DNA of 64,000 nt, taken from Bacteroidota bacterium. Lineage in GTDB: Bacteria > Bacteroidota > Bacteroidia > 2-12-FULL-35-15. The notes under the pieces are model-generated. The model did no database searches. It worked only from the letters and a program-made list of their open reading frames with translations, and was not told the origin of the DNA. Below, piece by piece: positions 8,336 through 15,545 of the stretch (position 1 is its first letter; each line of letters starts with the position of its first letter). Made by a program: the position numbers and the translations under genes. The stretch spans positions 34,011-98,010 of the forward strand of contig SXIH01000023.1 of assembly GCA_005772895.1 (NCBI GenBank), given 5' to 3'.

Positions 8336-8563
8336 ATGAAAATAAGGCTTGTATTTATTTCTGCTATAATAGCATTATCATTGAGTTCCTGTAAAAAAGA
8401 TTATCAATGTGTTTGTACCAATACAAATACCGGCAATGTTCATTATGGTGATAAGATGGAAGCAAATGCTTTTACTAAAAAGACTGCGGAAGCAACCTGT
8501 GAGAATAATAATAACTTATCAGGCGGCACTTTAAAGGATTGTCACTTGGAAGATTATAAGTAA
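8336..8563 (+). CDS. Small predicted lipoprotein
   Basis: The ATG at 8336 gives a 75-residue protein with a type II signal peptide (MKIRLVFISAIIALSLSSC, lipobox LSSC) followed by KKDYQCVCTNTNTG. Lys residues after the lipid-modified Cys are common in Bacteroidota lipoproteins. The mature part has four further Cys and no recognisable domain. An upstream in-frame ATG at 8285 would spoil the signal peptide and lies inside the putative promoter. The gene converges end to end with the 7TM-HD gene at 8564. Function unknown. Confidence 0.7.
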   Translation: MKIRLVFISAIIALSLSSCKKDYQCVCTNTNTGNVHYGDKMEANAFTKKTAEATCENNNNLSGGTLKDCHLEDYK

Positions 8564-10627
8564 TTATCTTGGGTATTCTACCCTAACATGGTAGACATTC
8601 ATCAACTTCTTTTTGAAAATTTTCTTTAATGTATTAATGTCTTTGAAGGTAATGTCGGAATTGGCATATTGATTTTGTTCGATTTGAGTATTGATAATTT
8701 TTTCTACAAGTGCATCAATACTTTCGGCATCGTATTTTTTCAAACTGCGTGAAGCTGCTTCAACAGAATCGGCCATCATTAATACGGCAGTTTCTTTTGA
8801 AAAAGGAATCGGACCGGGATAATGAAATTTAGATTCATCAATTTTTTCTTCAGGGAAAGCGTTTTGGAATGAGCGGTAAAAATAACCGGTTATACTTGTT
8901 CCATGATGTGTGCGGATGAAATCAATTATTTGTTCCGGTAAATTATTTTTTTTCGCAATTTCTATTCCTTTGATAACGTGAGAAATAATAATGGAAGCGC
9001 TTTCATCAAAACTCATTTCATCGTGCGGATTCATGCCGTTTGCCTGATTTTCTATAAAATACATAGGCATTTCCATTTTACCTATATCGTGGTACAATGC
9101 GCCAGTACGGACTAATAAAGCATTTCCACCAATAGTATAGATGGCTTCTTCGGCAAGATTTGCTACTTGCAATGAATGTTGAAACGTACCTGGAGCTCTG
9201 GAGGCTAATTCACGTAACAATTTTCCATTGGTGTCGGATAATTCAAGTAGAGATACATCCGAAATAAATCCAAATAATTTTTCGAAGACGAAGATTAAAG
9301 GATAAGAGAATAATGTCAATAATGCGCTAACTCCAAACCATGCAAAATCAGTTAATAATATTGCATCGCTGCCCCCTTCTTGTATAATAGTGATTCCTAC
9401 AAAGGCAATACTATACGTCAGGAAAATTACACCTGAAGAAATAAATATTTGTGAACGGTTACGCATGTTCACAATACTGAAGATAGCAACCATTCCTCCA
9501 AGTAATTGAATAAATGTAAATTCAAAGCGGTCGGGTGCCATGAATGAAACGATTAGCACTGTAACTAAATGTGTGAAAAGTGCGATTCGTGTATCATAAA
9601 ACGCCCGAATAATAATTGGGAGAATACAAAACGGTAAAAGATAAATGCTGAACGATTGAGAGCCGTTTGAAAAATGTGCCATCAATACCTGCAAGAAAAT
9701 TAATATTAAAATAAAAGTGATTTTTGCATTATCTAAAAAAATGTCCTTTCTGAAAAATCCCAAAAAGGCTATCAATACACACAAGCAGCAGGAGACAATT
9801 AAAACCTGTCCTAGTATAATAAAAAGATAGTCGCTGGAACTACCACTTTGTCCTTCATATTCCGACTTTAAAGATTCCAGTATTTGAAATTTATGAGCGT
9901 CAATAATTTCTCCTTTAGAAATAATGCTTTGTTCTTTTAAAATAATATCACGGGAAGGGGAAATATCATCAATACTTTGTTTTAAAATTTTATCAGTTGT
10001 TCCTTTGTCGTAAAAAATAGTGTGTGCAATACAGTTTTCTAAAATAGGTAAGAGGTATTTTGCATCAACTCCTGTTTGTTTTGATAATTGTTCCTGTTGA
10101 TATTCGTAAGCAGAAGTAATCGTATAGAAATCACGTAGTTCATGCTCTTCAGCCACATTGTTATCTAAAACATAAATGGAAAAATCGGATGGCTTGGTAT
10201 CGATACTGGCGTTTGGTTCTAAAATTCCTTTAGTATAAATAGAATCAAGAATTTTTTCTCCTAACGCAATTGTTTTAGTTTTAAGAGCGTTATTTTTTTT
10301 GTCGTCCCAGCTTTTATTTATTTCAAACTGAAGCTGATCTTTTTTTGCTGCAACAACATTTTTATCAAATTTAAAATATGGTTTTGCATTGATAATAACA
10401 TCAGATTTTTCTTTTCTTAACTCATCATCAGATTTTTTGATGGCAAAATCAAAGGGTGCAATTAAGTCTTCATGTAACCATGGTTTGCCTTTTAAATTTT
10501 GAAACTCGTATTTGAACTTGCCTTGTTTAGGAAAAATAAATACGATTGCAGCTACGGCAAAGCAAAAAAGTATGCCTTTGTATATTTCGGGATGAGAATG
10601 ACGAATGAAAGAAATAAATTTTTTCAT
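8564..10627 (-). CDS. pgpH: 7TM-HD membrane phosphodiesterase (PgpH/YqfF type)
   Basis: This 687-residue protein begins with a short cytosolic end and one membrane helix (IYKGILFCFAVAAIVFIF). A large extracytoplasmic 7TMR-HDED region follows (about residues 40-265), then a cluster of membrane helices (about 265-465), and a C-terminal cytosolic HD domain with ALYHDIGKME (His513-Asp514) and later HVIKGIEIAK and RTHHGTS metal-binding His residues. The architecture matches PgpH of Listeria, which hydrolyses cyclic di-AMP to pApA. The role is inferred from that family; no diadenylate cyclase is in the window. The start at 10627 is the first Met and precedes the helix well. Confidence 0.85.
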   Translation of the reverse strand: MKKFISFIRHSHPEIYKGILFCFAVAAIVFIFPKQGKFKYEFQNLKGKPWLHEDLIAPFDFAIKKSDDELRKEKSDVIINAKPYFKFDKNVVAAKKDQLQFEINKSWDDKKNNALKTKTIALGEKILDSIYTKGILEPNASIDTKPSDFSIYVLDNNVAEEHELRDFYTITSAYEYQQEQLSKQTGVDAKYLLPILENCIAHTIFYDKGTTDKILKQSIDDISPSRDIILKEQSIISKGEIIDAHKFQILESLKSEYEGQSGSSSDYLFIILGQVLIVSCCLCVLIAFLGFFRKDIFLDNAKITFILILIFLQVLMAHFSNGSQSFSIYLLPFCILPIIIRAFYDTRIALFTHLVTVLIVSFMAPDRFEFTFIQLLGGMVAIFSIVNMRNRSQIFISSGVIFLTYSIAFVGITIIQEGGSDAILLTDFAWFGVSALLTLFSYPLIFVFEKLFGFISDVSLLELSDTNGKLLRELASRAPGTFQHSLQVANLAEEAIYTIGGNALLVRTGALYHDIGKMEMPMYFIENQANGMNPHDEMSFDESASIIISHVIKGIEIAKKNNLPEQIIDFIRTHHGTSITGYFYRSFQNAFPEEKIDESKFHYPGPIPFSKETAVLMMADSVEAASRSLKKYDAESIDALVEKIINTQIEQNQYANSDITFKDINTLKKIFKKKLMNVYHVRVEYPR

Positions 10628-10742
10628 ACACGAAAATAACCAATAATTGAGAGTTTTATAAAGGGAAAATGGGGTAGTTTGTGCACAGGTTTATCCACAA
10701 TTCCGGATTGAACGTTTTCGGAGAGATTCCAAACTAATAACC

Positions 10743-10824
10743 GTCATTCCGTGCCACGACACGGAATCTGTCAGTTTGTGACTGCTACTAATAATGAGAT
10801 CCCGTGTCGGAGCACGGGATGACG
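10743..10824. repeat. Dispersed palindromic repeat, two-hairpin form (CGTCATYCCGTG family)
   Basis: Two hairpins are visible: ATTCCGTG/CACGGAAT (10746-10753 with 10760-10767) and ATCCCGTG/CACGGGAT (10799-10806 with 10813-10820). The flanks CGTCAT and ATGACG also pair, so the whole unit is one large inverted repeat. Related copies are at 26383-26466 (two hairpins) and 39931-39960 (one hairpin). Apart from this unit and the promoter at 10865-10896, the 317-nt gap between 10628 and 10944 shows nothing else. Confidence 0.85.
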
Positions 10825-10864
10825 TTTGCAGAGGGAAAGGCCTGTCAATTAAGGTGTTTTTCCA

Positions 10865-10896
10865 TTTGTTAAAAGCCCGAATAATGCTTAAATTTG
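10865..10896 (+). promoter_or_regulatory. Bacteroidota-type promoter for the thiolase gene
   Basis: TTTG at 10865-10868 and TAAATTTG at 10889-10896 are 20 nt apart, a full match to TTTG-N19/20-TAnnTTTG. Transcription would start near 10903, giving a leader of about 40 nt before the ATG at 10945. Confidence 0.6.
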
Positions 10897-10944
10897 TACT
10901 CAATAATTCTATAAATCTCTAATTTATCAAATCAATAATTCATT

Positions 10945-12123
10945 ATGAAAGAAGTATACATTATCTCCGCAGTTCGCACACCATTGGGAAGTTTTGGTGG
11001 AGCATTGGCAGGCGTTTCGGCTACCAAATTGGGAGCAACAGCAATAAAAGGGGCATTAGTAAAGGCTGGTGTTGACGGAAAAGAAGTTCAGGAAGTTTAT
11101 ATGGGTAACGTATTGCAGGCTAATTTAGGGCAGGCACCTGCTCGTCAAGCTGCTATTTTTGCCGGATTACCAAACACAGTTCAGTGTACTACTATTAATA
11201 AAGTATGTGCTTCGGGAATGAAAGCAATTATGATTGGCGCACAAAGTATTATGCTTGGTGATGCTGATGTAGTAGTTGCTGGAGGAATGGAAAATATGAG
11301 TCAGGTTCCTTTTTACTCTGAAAATTTACGTTGGGGAAACAAATATGGTAATGTTTCTATGATTGATGGTTTGGCGAAAGATGGTTTGACAGATGTTTAC
11401 CATAACTATCCAATGGGTAATGCAGCCGACTTGTGTGCAAAAGAGTGCAATATTTCGCGTGAAGAACAAGATGCTTTTGCAATTGAATCATATAAGCGTT
11501 CGCAAGCAGCTTGGGCAGCTGGCAAATTCAATGATGAAATTGTTCCTGTAGAAATTCCGCAACGCAAAGGGGATCCAATCTTAATGAAAGAAGATGAAGA
11601 GTATAAAAATGTGCGTTTCGATAAAATTCCGGAACTAAAAGGAGCATTTTCAAAAGATGGAACAGCAACAGCAGCAAATTCATCTACTATGAATGATGGT
11701 GCAGCAGCAGTTGTTTTGATGAGCAAAGAAAAAGCAGAAAAATTAGGTGTAAAGCCAATTGCTATTCTTCGTGGTTTGGCAGATGCAGAGCACGCACCGG
11801 AATGGTTCACAACAGCTCCATCTTTAGCTGTTCCAAAAGCAGTTGCAAAAGCAGGATTGACATTAAATGATATCAACTTTTTCGAATTGAATGAAGCATT
11901 TTCAACAGTAGGAATTGTGAACATGCAAAAAATGAAATTAGATGCAAGTAAAGTGAATGTGAATGGAGGAGCAGTTTCATTAGGCCATCCATTGGGTTGT
12001 TCTGGAGCTAGAATTGTAGTTACCTTAATTCATGTATTGAAACAAAACAAAGCAAAATATGGCGCTGCCGGAATTTGTAATGGTGGTGGCGGAGCGAGTG
12101 CGGTTGTTGTTGAGAACATTTAG
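10945..12123 (+). CDS. atoB: Acetyl-CoA C-acetyltransferase (thiolase)
   Basis: This 392-residue biosynthetic/degradative thiolase condenses or cleaves acetoacetyl-CoA. Catalytic motifs are in place: Cys88 in NKVCASGMKA (acyl-enzyme nucleophile), His348 in GHPLGCSGAR, and Cys378 in GICNGGGGASA. Length is typical of the family. It has its own promoter upstream and is followed after 21 nt by an NlpC/P60 peptidase gene that is not functionally related. A second thiolase, the 3-oxoadipyl-CoA type, is at 50541-51749; this copy is the general acetyl-CoA acetyltransferase and could consume or feed the acetyl-CoA made by phenylacetate breakdown. Confidence 0.92.
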   Translation: MKEVYIISAVRTPLGSFGGALAGVSATKLGATAIKGALVKAGVDGKEVQEVYMGNVLQANLGQAPARQAAIFAGLPNTVQCTTINKVCASGMKAIMIGAQSIMLGDADVVVAGGMENMSQVPFYSENLRWGNKYGNVSMIDGLAKDGLTDVYHNYPMGNAADLCAKECNISREEQDAFAIESYKRSQAAWAAGKFNDEIVPVEIPQRKGDPILMKEDEEYKNVRFDKIPELKGAFSKDGTATAANSSTMNDGAAAVVLMSKEKAEKLGVKPIAILRGLADAEHAPEWFTTAPSLAVPKAVAKAGLTLNDINFFELNEAFSTVGIVNMQKMKLDASKVNVNGGAVSLGHPLGCSGARIVVTLIHVLKQNKAKYGAAGICNGGGGASAVVVENI

Positions 12124-12144
12124 TTAATAATCTCGAACTAAAGA

Positions 12145-12921
12145 ATGTACGGAATAGCCAATTTAAGTATTGTACCTGCTAGGAAAGAGCCATCCGATAG
12201 AAGCGAAATGGTTACTCAACTTCTTTTTGGCGATCACTTTGAAATATTAGAAGTGCAAGGTTCATGGTGCAGGATAAGAATTGCTTTTGATGAATATGAT
12301 TGTTGGATTGACAAAAAACAATTTGTTCCTATCGCTCATCATACGTATGATATTTTAAGTACTACCGAAACATTTTGTGTGAACGAACTAATTCAAATCG
12401 TTACTGATAATAAAATCTCTCAACTTTTTCCTATTTGTATCGGAAGCACACTTCCTAATTTTGATAATGGAGAATGTGTTGTAGAAAATTCTACCTTCAC
12501 TTATGATGGTGCATTTGTAAATGGGTTTTTACCATTTTCAAAAAATGGAATTATAGATACAGCTATGATGTATTTGAATTCGCCTTATTTGTGGGGTGGA
12601 AAAACACCTTTTGGAATTGATTGTTCCGGTTTTACTCAGATGGTTTATAAGCTAAACGGAATTAGAATAAAACGAGATGCTTATCAGCAAGCAGAAGAAG
12701 GTGAAACGCTTAGTTTTGTTGAAGAAGCAGAACCTGGTGACCTGGCTTTTTTTGATAACGATGAAGGAAAAATTGTGCATGTAGGAATTGTAATGGACAA
12801 TAATAAAATTATTCACGCCAGTGGAAAAGTCCGGATAGATGGTTTTGATCATCAGGGGATTTTTAACAACGATAAAAAAGATTACTCTCACCGATTGAGG
12901 TTGTTGAAACGGATTGTTTAA
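12145..12921 (+). CDS. NlpC/P60 (C40) peptidase with N-terminal SH3-like region
   Basis: This 258-residue protein has an N-terminal bacterial SH3-type region (residues ~1-60; NLSIVPARKEPSDRSEMVTQ ... CRIRIAFDEYDCWI), a linker, and a C-terminal NlpC/P60 domain. The expected catalytic triad is visible: Cys160 in GIDCSGFTQ, His212 in VHVGIVM and His224 in IIHASG. Family members cleave the D-Glu-L-Lys/DAP bond of peptidoglycan peptides. There is no signal peptide, which argues for a cytoplasmic role in recycling imported muropeptides (as for YkfC) rather than wall remodelling. It is 21 nt after the thiolase and 5 nt before the thioredoxin-fold gene. Confidence 0.88.
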   Translation: MYGIANLSIVPARKEPSDRSEMVTQLLFGDHFEILEVQGSWCRIRIAFDEYDCWIDKKQFVPIAHHTYDILSTTETFCVNELIQIVTDNKISQLFPICIGSTLPNFDNGECVVENSTFTYDGAFVNGFLPFSKNGIIDTAMMYLNSPYLWGGKTPFGIDCSGFTQMVYKLNGIRIKRDAYQQAEEGETLSFVEEAEPGDLAFFDNDEGKIVHVGIVMDNNKIIHASGKVRIDGFDHQGIFNNDKKDYSHRLRLLKRIV

Positions 12922-12926
12922 AAAAC

Positions 12927-13595
12927 ATGCTCAAGTCATCTTTTATATTCATTTTTCATTTTATTGCAATTACTTCTTTTGCTCAATATGATGCAGAATG
13001 CTTTATTAATGCAAAAAAAGAAATTAAGCTATCGATTGAAAATGTACCTCGTGATTCCATGCATTTTCAGGATACGCTTACTATAAACAATGTAAGACGC
13101 TATGTAGATACTATGTTAGCTGTCAGAAACGTTGATGCAAATCCACATGTTCAAAAGGTTGTTGGTTGCAGAATGCCAGATTTTAGCTTTTTCAATTTAA
13201 ATGGGACCGATATGTCCATTAATAAAATTCAATCGGATTTTATTATTATTAGTTTTAGTTCTACCACTTATGGTGATGTGTGCAATGCACGCTTACATCA
13301 ATTTTGCAAATTAAAATCTTTGTTAAAAGATAGCTTAACTGTAATTAATATTTTTGAAGACAAGGATAAACAAGTTTTAGACTATTCATTAAATTATGAA
13401 AACAATGTGGAATTTGTTGCAAATGCCGATTTACTCTTTTATCATTATGGATTACAAGTAGGACCCGTAATATATGTACTCGATAAGTATAAGAATATCA
13501 TATTTGTAAAAACAGGGCATAAATACAATTATACTCCGGATGAAATTTATTCTGAATTATTGGAGAAGATGCGAGCTACAATTTGTTCTGATTAA
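12927..13595 (+). CDS. Exported thioredoxin-fold protein lacking the CxxC motif
   Basis: This 222-residue protein has a signal peptide (MLKSSFIFIFHFIAITSFAQ). The core fits an AhpC/TSA or TlpA-like thioredoxin fold: VVGCRMPDFSFFNLNGTDMSI, then DFIIISFSSTTYGDVCNARL where resolvases have WCxxC, then FVANADLLFYHYG, GPVIYVLDKYKNIIF (cis-Pro region) and a terminal helix. The redox CxxC is replaced by TTYGDVC, with a single Cys, so normal disulfide exchange is unlikely; a structural or one-Cys role is possible. The stop overlaps the convergent SanA-like gene by 4 nt. Confidence 0.6.
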   Translation: MLKSSFIFIFHFIAITSFAQYDAECFINAKKEIKLSIENVPRDSMHFQDTLTINNVRRYVDTMLAVRNVDANPHVQKVVGCRMPDFSFFNLNGTDMSINKIQSDFIIISFSSTTYGDVCNARLHQFCKLKSLLKDSLTVINIFEDKDKQVLDYSLNYENNVEFVANADLLFYHYGLQVGPVIYVLDKYKNIIFVKTGHKYNYTPDEIYSELLEKMRATICSD

Positions 13596-14254
13596 AGTTT
13601 AATAGAAACTTTCTCTCCCAGGAATTTAGGTTGTTTATGAAAAACGTACAAATCCAACACAGCTTTAAATTTTGCAAAATGTTCCCTGATTCTGACTTTT
13701 AAAGAAAATGCATCGGGAACATCTTTCGCGTTGAATGCCACTACTTCCATGTTGTAAAAGTTGCCTATAAAAATTGCACGTTCGTTGTGAAACCGCTGTG
13801 AAATAACAGTGATTTTATTTTGACCGAATACTTTCAAACATCTCACCATCGAATCCAATGTTCTGAATCCTGCATAGTCCTGAGTGATACAGCTATCAGG
13901 AACTCCTTGTGCAACTAAAGCTTCTCTCATGTCAGTTGCTTCATCGTATTCTTTTTTAGAATTATCTCCACTAACAATAATGTGTTTTATTTTTCCGGAT
14001 TTGTATAATTGTGCTGCAGCTTCAATACGATATTTGAAAAATAAGTTCTCTGATCCATTGCGTAGTTTTTTGCTTGCACCCAAAAGTATAGCAACATCAT
14101 TTTTGGGAATCAATGTTGTATCGGAATAAATTTGTGATTTAGTACTTTTGATAATCCAGTAATTACTGATAATAATTGTAAGGACAAGCAAAATGGAAAA
14201 AATAAAAGTCCACTTTATAATTTTCTTGAAGGGAATATTTTTAATTACGGACAT
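13592..14254 (-). CDS. sanA: SanA/YdcF-family (DUF218) membrane protein
   Basis: This 220-residue protein has one N-terminal membrane helix (WTFIFSILLVLTIIISNYWII) and a DUF218 domain: DVAILLGASKK, FFKYRIEAAAQLYKSGKIKHIIVSGDN, ATDMREALVAQGVPDSCI, FRTLDSMVRC and ITVISQRFHNERAIFI. These match SanA of enterobacteria, linked to envelope barrier function and vancomycin resistance at high temperature. The precise reaction is unknown for the family. Orientation and a 4-nt tail-to-tail overlap with the thioredoxin-fold gene show they are not co-transcribed. Confidence 0.85.
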   Translation of the reverse strand: MSVIKNIPFKKIIKWTFIFSILLVLTIIISNYWIIKSTKSQIYSDTTLIPKNDVAILLGASKKLRNGSENLFFKYRIEAAAQLYKSGKIKHIIVSGDNSKKEYDEATDMREALVAQGVPDSCITQDYAGFRTLDSMVRCLKVFGQNKITVISQRFHNERAIFIGNFYNMEVVAFNAKDVPDAFSLKVRIREHFAKFKAVLDLYVFHKQPKFLGEKVSIKL

Positions 14255-14306
14255 TCTTATTTTTAGCTAGTTTAACATTAGTTCGCTTTTGTAACATTCG
14301 AAATTC

Positions 14307-14349
14307 CAGATTTCAGATTTCAAATTCTGTCCCAATAATCTGAAATCTG
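14307..14349. repeat. AT-rich inverted repeat (CAGATTTCAGATT type)
   Basis: CAGATTTCAGATT at 14307-14319 pairs perfectly with AATCTGAAATCTG at 14337-14349 across a 17-nt loop. The same CAGATTTCAGATTTC word recurs as a single arm near 31146-31167 upstream of the DUF4159 gene. It lies in the intergenic space between the SanA-like gene and the prenyltransferase gene and could act as an mRNA-end hairpin. Confidence 0.7.
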
Positions 14350-14401
14350 AAATTTGAAATTGTTTTTTGAGATTGTGTTACTTGTATAAGTAAGCATAGT
14401 T

Positions 14402-15271
14402 TTAAAAGTACAAGTCAATTAGTACAAAAGCTGCAAACACAACACTCGCTATTCCATTAGTAGTAAAGAACGCAAGATTAACTTTCGAAAGGTCGTTAGG
14501 TTTTACCAATGTATGCTGATAAAATAAAAGTAAAGCATAAATAATTGTTCCACCCCAATACCAAAATGTAAATTCAGCATAAATGCCAGCATAAATAATA
14601 AATCCTACACTTATCAAATGCAAAATAGTAGAAAGCATCAAAGCGCCTTTTTTTCCTAGTAATACTGGAATTGACTTTAAATTTTTAGAACGATCAAAAT
14701 CTTCATCTTGCAAAGCATAAATAATATCAAATCCACTTACCCAAAATAAAACAGCAAATGAAAAGAAGAGTGGAAGCCAATCAAATTTTCCTGTAACTGC
14801 TAAGTATGCGCCAATTGGAGCAAGTGAAAGCCCTAATCCCAAAATTAAGTGACACAAGGCAGTAAAACGTTTTGTCAAACTATAACCCAATACAACCAAC
14901 AACGCAACCGGTGATAAATAAAAACAAAGTGGATTAATAAAGTAAGTTGTCAAAACAAACAAAACACAATTCGCAATAACAAATATTAATGCCGATTGTG
15001 GTTTTACTATCCCAGCTGGAATTTCTCTAATTGCTGTTCTTGCATTTTGTTCATCAATGTTTCTGTCGATATAGCGATTGAAAGCCATGGCTGCGCTTCT
15101 TGCAAATACCATGCACAATACAACCAAAGCAAAAAGTTTAATATCAAACGTAGCTTCGGTATAAGTAATCGCCAAGAAATATCCGATTATGGCAAAAGGT
15201 AATGCAAAAATTGTATGACTAAATTTTACAAGGGATAAATAATTACTAAATGTATTGGTTTTAGATTCCAT
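14402..15271 (-). CDS. mqnP: UbiA-family prenyltransferase, probably MqnP-type in menaquinone synthesis
   Basis: This 289-residue integral membrane protein has about eight helices and the two Asp-rich motifs of the UbiA superfamily: NRYIDRNIDEQNARTA (first, NxxxDxxxD) and DIIYALQDEDFDR (second, DxxxDxxxD-like). The segment IREIPAG and the length fit the UbiA-like clade linked to the futalosine menaquinone route, where the enzyme prenylates a naphthoate. 4-Hydroxybenzoate prenyltransferase (UbiA) is the alternative name often given, but Bacteroidota make menaquinone, so MqnP or MenA is more likely. Separated by 6 nt from a small membrane protein gene upstream, probably co-transcribed. Confidence 0.75.
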   Translation of the reverse strand: MESKTNTFSNYLSLVKFSHTIFALPFAIIGYFLAITYTEATFDIKLFALVVLCMVFARSAAMAFNRYIDRNIDEQNARTAIREIPAGIVKPQSALIFVIANCVLFVLTTYFINPLCFYLSPVALLVVLGYSLTKRFTALCHLILGLGLSLAPIGAYLAVTGKFDWLPLFFSFAVLFWVSGFDIIYALQDEDFDRSKNLKSIPVLLGKKGALMLSTILHLISVGFIIYAGIYAEFTFWYWGGTIIYALLLFYQHTLVKPNDLSKVNLAFFTTNGIASVVFAAFVLIDLYF

Positions 15272-15277
15272 TAATAA

Positions 15278-15541
15278 TTATTTAAAGCGACTCATTATTA
15301 TAATGACCAATATCAAAATAATTGGAATGGAACTTAAAAGAATTCCTATAATTCCGGGTGTGATTTTTTTTGTATTGATTTGATATTTTGTATCGGTATA
15401 AACGTAAATGGTAGATGTAATCATGCCTAAGAATCCCGTTGGCAATGATAAAAAGAGTCCGTAAGGTAAAACACAAAGTATTGCCGAAAGAGCGCCTAGT
15501 GATACAGCAATGATTCCTAAAATTTTTATTTTGTTTTGCAT
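15278..15541 (-). CDS. Small membrane protein of unknown function
   Basis: An 87-residue protein with three hydrophobic segments: ILGIIAVSLGALSAILCVL, FLSLPTGFLGMITSTIYVY and IIGILLSSIPIILILVIIIM. A short polar loop (TDTKYQINTKKIT) separates the last two. The layout resembles small DUF4190-like proteins but I cannot assign it. It lies 4 nt after the subtilase gene and 6 nt before the prenyltransferase gene on the same strand, so a three-gene transcript is likely. Confidence 0.65.
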   Translation of the reverse strand: MQNKIKILGIIAVSLGALSAILCVLPYGLFLSLPTGFLGMITSTIYVYTDTKYQINTKKITPGIIGILLSSIPIILILVIIIMSRFK

Positions 15542-15545
15542 AATG

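Noticed and set aside
10691..10903. 70-codon minus-strand frame next to the palindromic repeat
   Set aside because: Most of it lies in the two-hairpin repeat and overlaps the thiolase promoter; its composition is not protein-like.
11406..11924. 172-codon open frame antisense to the thiolase gene
   Set aside because: It is a shadow of the strongly coding plus frame; codon use follows the thiolase. A similar antisense frame occurs in the second thiolase gene at the equivalent place (51125-51544), which shows it is a by-product of shared protein motifs.
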